NCBI RefSeq assembly: GCF_000503775.1
Contig: NZ_KI629785.1
Location: forward strand, 1,487,501 to 1,551,500
Length of the DNA: 64,000 bases
Direction: 5' to 3'
Source: Brevibacillus panacihumi W25
GTDB lineage: Bacteria > Bacillota > Bacilli > Brevibacillales > Brevibacillaceae
The notes under the pieces are model-generated. The model ran no database searches and had not been told where the DNA came from. It saw only the letters and a list, made by a program, of their open reading frames with translations. A program made the position numbers and the translations under genes. Numbering within the stretch: position 1 is the first letter of the stretch; the number at the start of each line of letters is the position of its first letter. Shown in pieces: positions 28,614-37,308 of this stretch.

Positions 28614-30089
28614 TCAGGTTCCGGACTTTTTCAGTTCAACCCCATTTTTTGATCGATTGTTATATTCATGCTCCCAAAAATCGGCGTTTTCTACTCCTGC
28701 AGCCTTCGGGTCAAAGACGGGATCCAATCCTTCGCTCTTCTGTCGCTCATAATCTTTCAATACCCGCAGTGCTGGCTTGGTAAGCAGCAGAATGGCGATG
28801 ATGTTGAGCCACGCCATGCTGCCGACTCCGATGTCCCCAAGCGTCCATGCCAGTTTGGCAGACTTCACGCTGCCGTAGATGACCATGCCCATCATGACCA
28901 GCTTCAACGCATATTCGGTCCACACCCGTCTGACTCGGTTGTTCAGATAGGCCAGGTTGGTTTCAGCCATGTAATAGTAGGCCATAATCGTCGTAAATGC
29001 GAAGAACAACAGCGCGATGGCGACAAATGGCGCACCGAACCCTGGAAGTACCGCTTCTACGGCATTTTGCGTGTAGATGGGACCTGGCTCTACCGCTCCC
29101 AGCTTGTTCACGATCGGGTTCATTCCTTCCGGCTCGACATTGTACATCCCGGTGATCAGGATCATGAAAGCTGTAGCCGAACATACAAACAATGTATCCA
29201 CATAGACGGAAAAAGCTTGTACGATCCCTTGCTTGGCCGGATGGGATACCTCTGCAGCAGCGGCAGCATGCGGAGCCGTCCCTTGTCCCGCTTCATTGGA
29301 GTAGATGCCGCGTTTGACGCCCCACATGATCGCAGCGCCGAGAATACCGCCAAAGGCGGCATCGGTACCGAACGCACTTTGGAAAATCAGAGCGATCATC
29401 CCGGGAAGCTCCGAAATATTGAGAAAAACAATCAGCAAAGCCACGAGAATATAGCCAAACGCCATGAAAGGCACGACAACCTGTGCAACATTCGCAATTC
29501 GCTTGACTCCGCCAAAAATGATCAATCCCAATATAATCGCCAGGAAAATACCCGTAATCCACGGATTGGTGCCAAATGCGGTGTTCATCCCGGAAGCGAT
29601 GCTGTTGGCTTGAACTCCCGGAAGAAGTACCCCCGTAGCGATCACAGTAACAACGGCAAACAAAACAGCGTACCACTTTGCCTTCAAGCCCTTTTCGATG
29701 AAATAGGCTGGTCCCCCGCGAAATTGTCCGTTCCGCGTGGTTTTATACACTTGTCCTAGCGTGGCTTCAATAAAACCGGTGGCGGAACCGAGAAACGCCA
29801 TGACCCACATCCAGAAAATTGCTCCAGGGCCCCCGTAGGCAATTGCCGTTGCCACACCGGCAATATTTCCAGTCCCTACCCTGCCCGACAAGGCGATGGA
29901 CAATGCCTGAAAGGATGAAACGCCTGCATCCGAGCTTTTTCCGTCAAACATGAGCCTGATCATGTCCTTTAGATGGCGCACCTGGAGAAAACGAGTAGCA
30001 ATCGAATAAAACAAGCCTGCTCCTAAACAAAGATAAATAAGTGCCTGACTCCAGATCATATCATTGAGCCAATTGACGAACTCCTCCAA
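28614..30089 (-). CDS. Sodium:alanine/glycine symporter (AGCS family)
   Basis: A 491-residue transporter with about eleven hydrophobic segments. The family signature is plain in GRVGTGNIAGVATAIAYGGP near residue 70, with NEAGQGTAPHAAAAAE near 270. AGCS proteins import alanine, glycine or glutamine with Na+. The start appears to be TTG 30089, thirteen bases after AGGAGGG; no ATG fits better. It stands alone on the minus strand after the pckA terminator. A direct repeat that may be an operator lies 41-75 bp upstream. No convincing terminator follows. Confidence 0.9.
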   Translation of the reverse strand: MEEFVNWLNDMIWSQALIYLCLGAGLFYSIATRFLQVRHLKDMIRLMFDGKSSDAGVSSFQALSIALSGRVGTGNIAGVATAIAYGGPGAIFWMWVMAFLGSATGFIEATLGQVYKTTRNGQFRGGPAYFIEKGLKAKWYAVLFAVVTVIATGVLLPGVQANSIASGMNTAFGTNPWITGIFLAIILGLIIFGGVKRIANVAQVVVPFMAFGYILVALLIVFLNISELPGMIALIFQSAFGTDAAFGGILGAAIMWGVKRGIYSNEAGQGTAPHAAAAAEVSHPAKQGIVQAFSVYVDTLFVCSATAFMILITGMYNVEPEGMNPIVNKLGAVEPGPIYTQNAVEAVLPGFGAPFVAIALLFFAFTTIMAYYYMAETNLAYLNNRVRRVWTEYALKLVMMGMVIYGSVKSAKLAWTLGDIGVGSMAWLNIIAILLLTKPALRVLKDYERQKSEGLDPVFDPKAAGVENADFWEHEYNNRSKNGVELKKSGT

Positions 30090-30129
30090 AAGCGATCCCT
30101 CCTATTTCTTATCGTTTTTGCCTATATTC

Positions 30130-30164
30130 TTTTCACTATTATAGAGAGTATTTTCACTATTATA
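30130..30164 (-). repeat. Perfect 14-bp direct repeat upstream of the AGCS gene, possible operator
   Basis: The minus strand reads TATAATAGTGAAAA at 30151-30164 and again at 30130-30143: two identical copies with a 21-bp period, two helical turns. Each contains a TATAAT that could serve as -10. The arrangement suits a dimeric response regulator or repressor; the factor is unknown. Confidence 0.55.
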
Positions 30165-30225
30165 AATATTATCTAAAAATAAACTGTTAAAATATGACTA
30201 ATATACTATTTTTACCCGAAACAGC

Positions 30226-30256
30226 AAAAACGGTTAGACCATGGTGTCTAACCGTT
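30226..30256 (-). terminator. Terminator of pckA
   Basis: Minus-strand stem AACGGTTAGAC / GTCTAACCGTT with a 6-base loop, followed by TTT; it lies 22 bp after the pckA stop. Confidence 0.88.
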
Positions 30257-30277
30257 TCGGATTCTCGTTGAATCAGT

Positions 30278-31855
30278 CTATGCCTTTGGACCTGCCTTGG
30301 CAATCTCTGTTGCCTCAGGGAACTTTTTCTGGAAGTTTTCGATAAAGCGATTCGCCAGGTCTTTGGCTTGCGCATCGTAAGCTTCTTTGTTTTCCCAAGT
30401 GTTGCGCGGCTGCAGAACATCAGCCGGTACATTCGGGCAAGAAGTAGGGACCTGTACGCCAAAGACAGGGTCTGTTACGTACTCTGCCTGCTCCAATTCT
30501 CCGCTAAGGGCCGCGGTTACCATCGCGCGGGTATAGCTCAGCTTCATGCGGGATCCCACCCCTACAGGGCCACCTGTCCAGCCGGTGTTGACGAGGTATA
30601 CCTGCACGTCGCGCTCATCGATCTTTTTCCCGAGCATTTCCGCGTATACGACAGGGTGAAGCGGCAAGAATGGAGAGCCGAAGCAAGTCGAAAACTCTGT
30701 TTGCGGTGCAGTGACGCCGCGTTCTGTGCCTGCCATTTTGCTGGTGTAGCCGGAAAGGAAGTGGTACATCGCTTGCTCGCGGCTCAGCTTGGAGATAGGA
30801 GGCAGTACGCCGAACGAATCAGCTGTCAAGAAAATGATGACATTCGGCTGTCCGCCTACTCCAGGAATCACAGCTCCTGGGATCGCTTCTACAGGGTAAG
30901 CGGCACGGGTGTTCTCGGTGTATTTGTCACTGTCGTAGTTGGCTGTACGTGTTTGTTCATCCACGTCTACGTTCTCCAGGACCGTACCGAATTGGATCGC
31001 CTTCCAGATCTGCGGTTCGCCTTCCTCGGACAGCTTGATGCATTTTGCGTAGCAGCCGCCCTCGATATTGAATACGCCATTATCAGACCAGCCATGCTCA
31101 TCGTCACCAATCAGGAAGCGGTTCGGGTCAGCGGACAAAGTCGTTTTGCCAGTACCGGACAGCCCGAAGAACAGCGCTACATCTCCGTCTTTGCCAATAT
31201 TGGCCGAGCAGTGCATGGAAAGCACGTTGCGCTCCGGCAACAGGAAGTTCATCACGCTGAAGATCGATTTCTTCATTTCTCCCGCATACTCGGTTCCGCC
31301 GATCAGAACCATCTTTTGCTCAAAGCTGAGCACGATGAACGTCTCCGAATTGGTTCCATGAACCGCCGGGTTCGCTTTGAAGCTCGGTGCATATACTACA
31401 GTGAATTCTGCTGTGTGAGCAGCCAATTCTTCTGCCGAAGGGCGAATAAACAGTTGACGGGCAAACAGATTATGCCATGCAAATTCGTTCACAACACGGA
31501 TTGGCAAACGGTATGTCTCATCTGCACCTGCAAAGCCGTCAAAGACAAACAGCTCTTTGTCCTGCAGATAAGCCATGACATCCTGATGCAAAAGTTGGAA
31601 TTTTTCTTCAGAGATCGGTTGGTTGACCGGACCCCAGTTGATTTTATCGTGTACAGAAGCTTCGTCCACAACGAATTTATCCTTTGGCGAGCGGCCTGTA
31701 AACTTGCCTGTCAGCGCGTTGAGCGCCCCTTTGTCGGTCAAAATCCCTTCGCCACGCTTTACTGCCATTTCTACGAGCTGGGTTACAGGGAGGTTGAAAT
31801 GAACCTCTGTAGCTGCCAGAATGTCAGAAAGCTTGTGTGCCGTTTTGGTTTCCAT
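30278..31855 (-). CDS. pckA: Phosphoenolpyruvate carboxykinase (ATP)
   Basis: PckA converts oxaloacetate and ATP to phosphoenolpyruvate, the entry to gluconeogenesis. The 525-residue protein shows the substrate block GRSPKDKF (54-61), the P-loop GLSGTGKTT (231-239) and the metal block IGDDEHGW (249-256), all characteristic of the ATP-dependent enzyme. ATG 31855 follows AAGGAGA. The gene stands alone with its own terminator. About 200 bp of A+T-rich upstream sequence should hold its promoter, but I cannot assign boxes confidently. A dispersed palindromic repeat begins 196 bp upstream. Confidence 0.96.
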   Translation of the reverse strand: METKTAHKLSDILAATEVHFNLPVTQLVEMAVKRGEGILTDKGALNALTGKFTGRSPKDKFVVDEASVHDKINWGPVNQPISEEKFQLLHQDVMAYLQDKELFVFDGFAGADETYRLPIRVVNEFAWHNLFARQLFIRPSAEELAAHTAEFTVVYAPSFKANPAVHGTNSETFIVLSFEQKMVLIGGTEYAGEMKKSIFSVMNFLLPERNVLSMHCSANIGKDGDVALFFGLSGTGKTTLSADPNRFLIGDDEHGWSDNGVFNIEGGCYAKCIKLSEEGEPQIWKAIQFGTVLENVDVDEQTRTANYDSDKYTENTRAAYPVEAIPGAVIPGVGGQPNVIIFLTADSFGVLPPISKLSREQAMYHFLSGYTSKMAGTERGVTAPQTEFSTCFGSPFLPLHPVVYAEMLGKKIDERDVQVYLVNTGWTGGPVGVGSRMKLSYTRAMVTAALSGELEQAEYVTDPVFGVQVPTSCPNVPADVLQPRNTWENKEAYDAQAKDLANRFIENFQKKFPEATEIAKAGPKA

Positions 31856-32050
31856 GTGTGAACGGTCTCCTTCCCAAATGTGTACCTGTATAGTAGCATT
31901 TCATTATCCTCTTGATTTGTAATTAGTATATCACATTTAGCCAATTAAGCTACATAATTTTATAATTTCTTATGGAGAATGTGTGACTGCCTGTCTTAGT
32001 TTGTCCTGATGCGTAAAAACATATAGAAGGACGCCGTGGTTCGTGGCTTT

Positions 32051-32273
32051 AGTGGCGGAGAGGAAAAAGGGGGAAACGCTCCAGCCGGTTGGGATCTTAG
32101 CTGGGGGGCATCCCTGGCCGCCTCCCACTCCAAAGGCGGAACCGCGGCCAAAAGCAGCCGATTCGAAGAAGCGGTATCCAGGTTGTCCGCTAAAGGCGTG
32201 TTCCGCCTTTTCCGTTCCGGCTTGGTTGAGATCCCAAATGCCTTCGCTTTTTCCCCTTTTTCCTCTGCCAGCT
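32051..32273. repeat. Dispersed palindromic repeat, copy 1
   Basis: 223-bp element with nested inverted segments: outer GAGGAAAAAGGGG... / ...CCCCTTTTTCCTC, then GGGATCT / AGATCCC, then AAAGGCGGAAC / GTTCCGCCTTT. It shares a 34-bp identical block (from 32128, ACTCCAAAGGCGG...) and a 21-bp block (GTGTTCCGCC...) with copy 2. It fills the space between the M20-gene terminator and the pckA upstream region. Open frames in it are not conserved between copies, so it is probably not coding. Nothing else is evident between 31856 and 32300 apart from A+T-rich pckA upstream DNA. Confidence 0.8.
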
Positions 32274-32303
32274 ATCTCTGCTCCTCCAGCTTATATAAAA
32301 TCC

Positions 32304-32347
32304 AAAAAGGAAATCACCCAACGCGACTTGTGGGTGACTTCCTTTTT
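32304..32347 (-). terminator. Terminator of the M20 amidohydrolase gene
   Basis: Minus-strand stem GGAAGTCACCCA / TGGGTGATTTCC (one mismatch) followed by TTTTT; it begins a few bases after the stop at 32350. Confidence 0.88.
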
Positions 32348-32349
32348 TA

Positions 32350-33507
32350 CTATTCCCGCTCTCCTTGCAGCTTCTCAAACGTCTTCACGACCACTCGGGC
32401 CATAATCTCTACGCCTTTGACCAGGTCTTCTCGGTTGAAATGCATTTTGGGGTGGTGCAGTCCCGGCTGCAGGTCACAGCCAAGCGCCAGCATAGTCGCT
32501 TTGATGTGCGGACGCTCGACGGTGTAGAAATGAAAATCTTCCGCTCCTGGTGTAACGGGAGCTGGTTGCAGCTTCTCTTGTCCGAGCACGTCTACGATGG
32601 CTTGCTCCATCAATTGCTTCGCCTCGTCCGCCACCTCGGCGGCGACCATCCTGGCTCCCTGCTCCAGGGAGATTTCGGCCTGGTACGAGACCGCTACGCC
32701 TTCTATGATCTGCTTGACGCGTTTGACGAGATCATCCATCGCCTCATTGGTCTGCGCCCGCAGGTCAAGCGCAAAACGCGCCTTGTCAGGAATGATGTTG
32801 TAGCTTTCCCCGCCCGCCTGCAGCGTGGTCATTTTTACCGTAGCCGGAACCATGGGATTGGTATGTACCTGCCCGATCCCCGAGAGGATTGCCCCTGCTA
32901 CCTCGATCGCATTGATGCCGAGATGAGGTCTGGCACCGTGCGCGGACACGCCTGTAATCTCCCCGTATAGAAACATCGCCCCGCCATTGTAGATCGCCCC
33001 GCCGCAATGACCGCTTCTCATCTCCTGGATCGGGCGCAAATGGACACCGTACAGGTAGTCGATGTCATCCACAACGCCTTTTTCGACCAGCTTCAAGGCT
33101 CCGGTCCCTTTTTCTTCAGCAGGCTGAAAGAGAATCTTTAGCGTCCCCGGCGGCTGATACCCGGATGCTATCAGAGATTCTACCGCTTCCAGCACCACGG
33201 TCATATGCGCATCATGTCCGCAAGAATGGTTGGCTTTCCACTCGCCGTCTACTTCCTGCCAGAGCGCGTCGATGTCTGTCCGCAGTGCGACCACCGGCTT
33301 GCCCTCGCCCCATTCCGCCACAAGTCCCGTACAGTCCTCGAACGTCGTTACGCGCAATCCCAAAGCGCGCATGCGTTCCGCCAAGTATCGAGTTGTCTCC
33401 ATTTCCTTCCAGCTTATCTCCGGATTGGCGTGCAAGTGTTGGAATGTTTGGTCAATGAATTGCTCACGAGAGGCAACAGCTTGGCGAAGCGGCAACGCAG
33501 TGGTCAT
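32350..33507 (-). CDS. M20 family amidohydrolase (AmhX-like)
   Basis: A 385-residue metallo-amidohydrolase of the M20/ACY1 group. Metal-binding residues lie in CGHDAH (96-101), PAEEKGTG (Glu131, Glu132) and ISGVSAHGARPH-like LTGVSAHGARPHLG; a dimerisation domain is inserted between about 180 and 290. It most resembles B. subtilis AmhX (ALRTDIDALWQEVDGEWKAN segment). Members hydrolyse N-acyl amino acids or amino-acid conjugates; the substrate is unknown. ATG 33507 follows AGGAGGAAT. Monocistronic, with its own terminator. Confidence 0.87.
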   Translation of the reverse strand: MTTALPLRQAVASREQFIDQTFQHLHANPEISWKEMETTRYLAERMRALGLRVTTFEDCTGLVAEWGEGKPVVALRTDIDALWQEVDGEWKANHSCGHDAHMTVVLEAVESLIASGYQPPGTLKILFQPAEEKGTGALKLVEKGVVDDIDYLYGVHLRPIQEMRSGHCGGAIYNGGAMFLYGEITGVSAHGARPHLGINAIEVAGAILSGIGQVHTNPMVPATVKMTTLQAGGESYNIIPDKARFALDLRAQTNEAMDDLVKRVKQIIEGVAVSYQAEISLEQGARMVAAEVADEAKQLMEQAIVDVLGQEKLQPAPVTPGAEDFHFYTVERPHIKATMLALGCDLQPGLHHPKMHFNREDLVKGVEIMARVVVKTFEKLQGERE

Positions 33508-33581
33508 CGTGATTCCTCCTCATTCAGCTTTTTCCCCATTATAGCACAGGTCTTTTCCAACAATCGGAGGTTCCGAAGCTG

Positions 33582-33926
33582 TCATTTGCAGGTAAGCCGA
33601 AAAAGCGCATCCAGCTTCAACTGATCCCTGCAAGTCCCCGTCATCTTCACTTTTTGTTTGGCGATCACATAACGCATTTCATCCCCTTCCAGAAGCATCC
33701 CGATCTCCTGCTCCCTGCCGCGCACCACCAGGTCCGGCTGTTCCGTCCCGTTCCATTCCTGACACATAGACCCCTCTCTTGAAAATACAAGCTGCCAGCG
33801 GATCTGCGTATCCTCCGTGACAATCCCGATCCGCCTTTCCCACCCCATCATGACGGGCCAAAGATGTTTTTTCCGCTGCAAACGCACAAGCATTTCATCT
33901 AGCAGGTTTTCGATTCGAGTCGTCAT
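33582..33926 (-). CDS. SCP-2 sterol-transfer-like domain protein
   Basis: A 114-residue protein consisting of a single SCP2-like domain: WQLVFSREGSMCQEWNGTEQ, PDLVVRGREQEIGMLLEGDE and a final basic KVKMTGTCRDQLKLDALFRL. SCP2 domains bind lipids or acyl chains; B. subtilis has a comparable small protein (YusD) close to the gcvH/yusI genes that also occur here. ATG 33926 follows GGGAGGCGAT. No membrane segment. Family call is good, function open. Confidence 0.75.
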   Translation of the reverse strand: MTTRIENLLDEMLVRLQRKKHLWPVMMGWERRIGIVTEDTQIRWQLVFSREGSMCQEWNGTEQPDLVVRGREQEIGMLLEGDEMRYVIAKQKVKMTGTCRDQLKLDALFRLTCK

Positions 33927-34045
33927 GGCCGATCGCCTCCCTCTTTTCCAAGGGGTTCGCCTGTGCTTGCGTCGAATCCTTTGACGAGGAATGAGAAGCT
34001 CTGTCGCCTCTTGTCAGGCAAGAAATGTACTTCTCGACAATGGGC

Positions 34046-34076
34046 AAAAAAAGACACCTGCTTCTTGCAGATGCCT
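34046..34076 (-). terminator. Terminator of the VOC gene
   Basis: Minus-strand stem AGGCATCTGC / GCAGGTGTCT (with two G-U pairs), 5-base loop, then seven Ts. Confidence 0.82.
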
Positions 34077-34101
34077 GTTGTTTCCTATCCCTATTCAACT
34101 G

Positions 34102-34503
34102 TTACTCTTCAATTTCATCGAATTCATCCTTGTCCAGACGGACCTCGAGATGATGCCCATCCGGTGTTTCAAAATACAAGTTGAAGCTTGTAGGTCTGGT
34201 GATAGGGCCGCGATAGCAGATATTTTCCGCCTCCAGCTTGTCTACCAGGTAATCCAGTTCGGCGCGGCTAGTAACAGAAAAAGCGATGTGGTCTACCTGT
34301 CCCACTCCGCCTTTTCCCTCTTCCCCGCTGTGCGGGTGCAGGCCGATCCGTGTGTATGTGCCAATTTGAAAGTAGACAGGCTCTCCTTCTACAATACTTT
34401 CTTCCGGGATAGGAACTTCCAGGATGTCATGAAAAAACCGAGCTGTTTTCCTCACATCACTGCAATTTAACGCGATGTGATGAACTCCTTTCAAATGAAA
34501 CAT
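34102..34503 (-). CDS. VOC superfamily protein (glyoxalase/bleomycin-resistance fold)
   Basis: A 133-residue protein with two beta-alpha-beta-beta-beta modules. Conserved metal-site positions are visible: KGVHHIALNCSD at the start, GQVDHIAFSVTS in the middle, and FETPDGHHLEVRLDKD near the end, where the Glu is the usual last ligand. The family includes glyoxalase I, dioxygenases and thiol transferases; I cannot assign the reaction. ATG 34503 follows GGGAGG, and the protein ends in an acidic tail. Confidence 0.83.
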   Translation of the reverse strand: MFHLKGVHHIALNCSDVRKTARFFHDILEVPIPEESIVEGEPVYFQIGTYTRIGLHPHSGEEGKGGVGQVDHIAFSVTSRAELDYLVDKLEAENICYRGPITRPTSFNLYFETPDGHHLEVRLDKDEFDEIEE

Positions 34504-34528
34504 TCACACTGCCTCCCAGGTCTTTCGA

Positions 34529-34963
34529 TCAAGCGCTTTTCTGCGAAATTTGCTTTCTCTTGTTGTAGTGCTTCAATCGCTCGCTTAACCGTTTCAAACG
34601 GATCATCAACGCTTCTCGCCACTCGTCATCCTTCAGATCTTTGGCTACGCCAAGCAGATCCAACGAGATGTCGATCTGTTGTTTCAACACGTCAGAGAAG
34701 CTGATTGCTTCGTCCGTCATGGTACAATTCTCAAACAACTCCGATGTATTGTCAACACTCACGAAGTCGGTGAAGTCCACTTCAGGAGCTTTATCTCCCT
34801 GTGCATATTCTACTAAAATTTCGTATTCCCCTTCAATAGCAGGATGAACGTCAATTCTGTCACATACAGGACAAAACATGATGGGGACATTGTGCACCAG
34901 CGTTTTATGATGACGGACAGACCCAATTGACCCTACCATTCCAGCGCCGCAACAAAAACTCAT
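34529..34963 (-). CDS. Unrecognised protein with Cys-rich zinc-ribbon-like start
   Basis: A 144-residue protein. It begins MSFCCGAG, and residues 28-34 read IMFCPVC, giving two Cys pairs that could bind zinc. The centre is acidic (EVDFTDFVSVDNTSELFENC) and the carboxyl end is helical and basic (MIRLKRLSERLKHYNKRKQ). I do not recognise the family. ATG 34963 follows GAAGGAGGGAG. It lies 25 bp upstream of the VOC gene on the same strand and may be co-transcribed with it. The 5' region holds an imperfect inverted repeat at 35027-35053. Confidence 0.7.
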   Translation of the reverse strand: MSFCCGAGMVGSIGSVRHHKTLVHNVPIMFCPVCDRIDVHPAIEGEYEILVEYAQGDKAPEVDFTDFVSVDNTSELFENCTMTDEAISFSDVLKQQIDISLDLLGVAKDLKDDEWREALMIRLKRLSERLKHYNKRKQISQKSA

Positions 34964-35175
34964 TTCGTCTCCCTCCTTCTTCGCCCAAACAAATAAGTCT
35001 CGTGTTTGAACGATAGTCTGTCTGTACTAGTCATTGTAGCCTAAATGACCTAGAAGTCTCTACCCGCAAAAGATGCCAAAAGTTGATCGTAAAAGTAAAT
35101 GTACAATTATTGTACTCGATGAAAGAGGAAACGACCACTATTTTCTGACTAGTTAGATTTTTCCATGCTGGTCGT

Positions 35176-35205
35176 AAAAAAAGCTGAGGACTTGGCCCCA
35201 GCTTT
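35176..35205 (-). terminator. Terminator of the gcvH operon
   Basis: Minus-strand stem AAAGCTG / CAGCTTT with inner G/C pairs, followed by a T-run, ten bases after the gcvH stop. Between 34964 and 35175 I see only the small inverted repeat noted for the neighbouring gene. Confidence 0.82.
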
Positions 35206-35215
35206 CTTCTGATCA

Positions 35216-35596
35216 CTATTCTTTTACCATCGCTTCGTATTTGTCGGCATCCATCAGCTTATCCAATTCTGCTTCGTCCGACAGTTCCACGACGATCATC
35301 CACGCTTTCTCGTACGGCGAGGAATTCACCAGTTCAGGCGCATCTTCCAGCTCTCCGTTTACCTCGATGACTTTGCCGCTCAAAGGCGCGTACAGCTCCG
35401 ATACGGTTTTGACAGACTCGACACTTCCGAATGGCTCGTCCTGTTGAATCGTGGAACCAACCTCTGGCAACTCGACGAACACGATGTCACCCAGTTCAGA
35501 TTGTGCAAATTCTGTAATGCCGATATAAGCCTTATTGCCTTCAATACGCACCCACTCATGCTCTTCGCTGTAACGCAGATTTTTTGGGAATTCCAT
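35216..35596 (-). CDS. gcvH: Glycine cleavage system H protein
   Basis: GcvH is the lipoyl carrier of the glycine cleavage system and in Bacillus also the lipoyl relay for other dehydrogenases. The 126-residue protein has the lipoylation lysine Lys63 in [19 protein letters not shown], and the ends [14 protein letters not shown] and [15 protein letters not shown] match the family. The P, T and L genes are not nearby, as is common. It lies 62 bp downstream of a thioredoxin-like gene, apparently in one transcript. Confidence 0.96.
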   Translation of the reverse strand: MEFPKNLRYSEEHEWVRIEGNKAYIGITEFAQSELGDIVFVELPEVGSTIQQDEPFGSVESVKTVSELYAPLSGKVIEVNGELEDAPELVNSSPYEKAWMIVVELSDEAELDKLMDADKYEAMVKE

Positions 35597-35658
35597 CGTT
35601 TACGTATCCTCCTATTCGGGTACAATCCATTCTTTCATAAAGATATTTGACGCCTTTT

Positions 35659-36111
35659 CTAGGATTCCTCTTCAATGCCTAAAATTCGGAACAGGCGTTT
35701 TTTAACCAGGTTCAAGCCCTTCTCTCCTGCCTGGAAATGGCGAAGCTGCAGATTCTCGTCAAAGAGATAAAAAGCTGGGACGTACTCATTTTGAAAAGCA
35801 TCCACGGTCTTCATCTCGTTGTCGATGGCGACCGGATGGGTCAGCTCGTACTCCGCAATGGTAGCCTTGATCGCTTCGATATCCGTATCCTTCTCGGAGC
35901 GAGGCATGTGTACGCCAATCACCTTCAGCCCATTGGCTGCGTATTTGTCCCGCCACTCATTGATATTGGGCAAGGATTCCTTGCACATGTAGCAGCTGAC
36001 TGACCAGAAGTGGACCAGCACAGGACTGCCTTGCAAATCCGCTTTTGTGACCTGCCCGTTCACCCATTCTGTGATTCCCGGAAAATCTGGCAATTCTTCA
36101 CGCAGACGCAT
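35659..36111 (-). CDS. Cytoplasmic thioredoxin-like/TlpA-type protein
   Basis: A 150-residue thioredoxin-fold protein. The redox motif is CYMC in VHFWSVSCYMCKESLPNI (residues 40-43), and the cis-proline loop is EYVPAFYLFD. It resembles the redoxin domain of ResA/TlpA and DipZ-type proteins, but there is no signal peptide or membrane anchor, so it should act in the cytoplasm, where such proteins reduce disulfides or peroxides. ATG 36111 follows AAAAGGAGAT. It precedes gcvH in the same direction. Confidence 0.85.
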   Translation of the reverse strand: MRLREELPDFPGITEWVNGQVTKADLQGSPVLVHFWSVSCYMCKESLPNINEWRDKYAANGLKVIGVHMPRSEKDTDIEAIKATIAEYELTHPVAIDNEMKTVDAFQNEYVPAFYLFDENLQLRHFQAGEKGLNLVKKRLFRILGIEEES

Positions 36112-36227
36112 CCTTCACACATCTCCTTTTCAAAAGGCTGGACAAACTTTCCTTATACCTGACTATACCTGTTCTCTACGCAGATTTCCAGCTACTTGTC
36201 TCGATGTTTTGGAAGGGGTGGTCCACC

Positions 36228-36457
36228 AGCTGTAGTGGCGGGGATGAAAAAGGGGAAAACGCTTCAGGCCGGCTGGGATCTTTGCTGGGGGATAGCACTG
36301 GTCGTCTGCACTCCAAAGGCGGAACCGCGGCCAAAAGCAGCCGTTACCAGGAGGTGATTCAGGGTTAGCCGCTGAAATCGTGTTCCGCCTTTTCCGTTCC
36401 GACTGGGTCAAGATCCCAAATGCCTTCCGCTCTTTTCCCCTTTTTCATCGACCAGCT
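36228..36457. repeat. Dispersed palindromic repeat, copy 2
   Basis: 230-bp element with the same nested plan as copy 1: outer GATGAAAAAGGGGAAAA / TTTTCCCCTTTTTCATC (17-bp perfect stem), GGGATCTT / AAGATCCC, AAAGGCGGAAC / GTTCCGCCTTT. The two loops between conserved blocks differ from copy 1, while stem segments are conserved, suggesting selection or recent origin of the stem parts. It sits between the peroxiredoxin terminator and the thioredoxin-like gene, 117 bp upstream of the latter. The rest of 36112-36524 shows nothing further. Confidence 0.8.
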
Positions 36458-36524
36458 TTTCCAGGTCTCCCTTCCACCTTTTGTGGGCTTCTCAAAGGGG
36501 GGTTAAGCCCATCGGTATTATCAA

Positions 36525-36566
36525 CAAAAAACGTGCAGCCCCTCCCTAGAAGAAGGACTGCACGTT
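36525..36566 (-). terminator. Terminator of the peroxiredoxin gene
   Basis: Minus-strand stem AACGTGCAGTCC / GGGCTGCACGTT (one mismatch) with a 15-base loop, followed by TTTT, 30 bp after the stop. Confidence 0.86.
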
Positions 36567-36596
36567 ATAGATGGTTCATTCAATAGTAATGCGCGA

Positions 36597-37145
36597 TTAC
36601 TTCGCAGTCAGTTGAGCTTGTCCTGGACGCCAGTTGGCTGGGCACAGACCGCCGGATTGCAGAGCTTGCAGTACGCGCAGAGTCTCGTCAGTGGAACGGC
36701 CGATGTTCAGGTCATTTACTACTTGGTATTTCAGGATGCCTTCTGGATCGATGATGAACAGACCGCGGAACGCTACGCCTGCTTCTTCATCCAGCACGCC
36801 GTAGTCGCGAGCTGTTGTTTTCAGGAAGTCTGCAGCCAGTGGGTAGTTCAAGCCACCCAGACCGTTTTGGTCGCGAGGAGTGTTGATCCAAGCGCGGTGG
36901 GAGTGGATGGAGTCTACAGAGATACCGAGAACTTCTGCATCCAGGTCTTTGAATTCTTCGATTGCATCGCTCAGTGCGATGATCTCAGTTGGGCATACAA
37001 AGGTAAAGTCCAGTGGATAGAAGAACATGACCAGCCATTTGCCACGGTAGTCGGACAGGGATACTTTGCCGAACTCTTTACCGTTTCCGAGTGCTGTTTC
37101 CAGAGTGAAATCTGGTGCTGGGAGACCGACCAAACGTTGTGCCAT
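36597..37145 (-). CDS. 2-Cys peroxiredoxin (AhpC/TSA family)
   Basis: A 182-residue typical 2-Cys peroxiredoxin. The peroxidatic cysteine is Cys51 in [10 protein letters not shown] and the resolving cysteine Cys168 in [12 protein letters not shown]. It reduces H2O2 and organic hydroperoxides; no AhpF gene is adjacent, so thioredoxin is the likely reductant. ATG 37145 sits behind a very strong CAAGGAGGT site, consistent with high expression. Single gene with clear promoter and terminator. Confidence 0.94.
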   Translation of the reverse strand: MAQRLVGLPAPDFTLETALGNGKEFGKVSLSDYRGKWLVMFFYPLDFTFVCPTEIIALSDAIEEFKDLDAEVLGISVDSIHSHRAWINTPRDQNGLGGLNYPLAADFLKTTARDYGVLDEEAGVAFRGLFIIDPEGILKYQVVNDLNIGRSTDETLRVLQALQSGGLCPANWRPGQAQLTAK

Positions 37146-37191
37146 ATGTAAAAAACCTCCTTGGAATGTGGTGTACTAGCTTACCTATCAC

Positions 37192-37221
37192 ATAATATCA
37201 TTGCTATCACTTTATAGTCAA
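37192..37221 (-). promoter_or_regulatory. Promoter of the peroxiredoxin gene
   Basis: Minus strand TTGACT (37216-37221), 18-bp spacer, TATTAT (37192-37197), 47 bp before the start codon. A good SigA-type promoter. The region is A+T-rich, but I could not fit a convincing PerR box. Confidence 0.68.
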
Positions 37222-37308
37222 TACAATGTAGGAATTATTTCAACCTGTTATTCATTTTCATTCCATTCGGAACAAGCACAAAAGTAATGTTTCCTGCAGT
37301 CCCGTCCC

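Noticed and set aside
30368-31861. 497-codon plus-strand open frame antisense to pckA
   Set aside because: Shadow of pckA with no ribosome site or recognisable domain.
32036-32527. Open frames through repeat copy 1 considered as coding
   Set aside because: Not conserved in copy 2 and extend into the M20 gene; better explained as non-coding repeat.
36228-36457. Insertion sequence or target-site duplication at the repeats
   Set aside because: CCAGCT occurs on both sides of copies 2 and 3, but copy 1 differs and the same bases align within the element; no transposase is present.
37192-37230. PerR box at the peroxiredoxin promoter
   Set aside because: A+T-rich, but no 7-1-7 inverted repeat close to TTATAATNATTATAA could be aligned.
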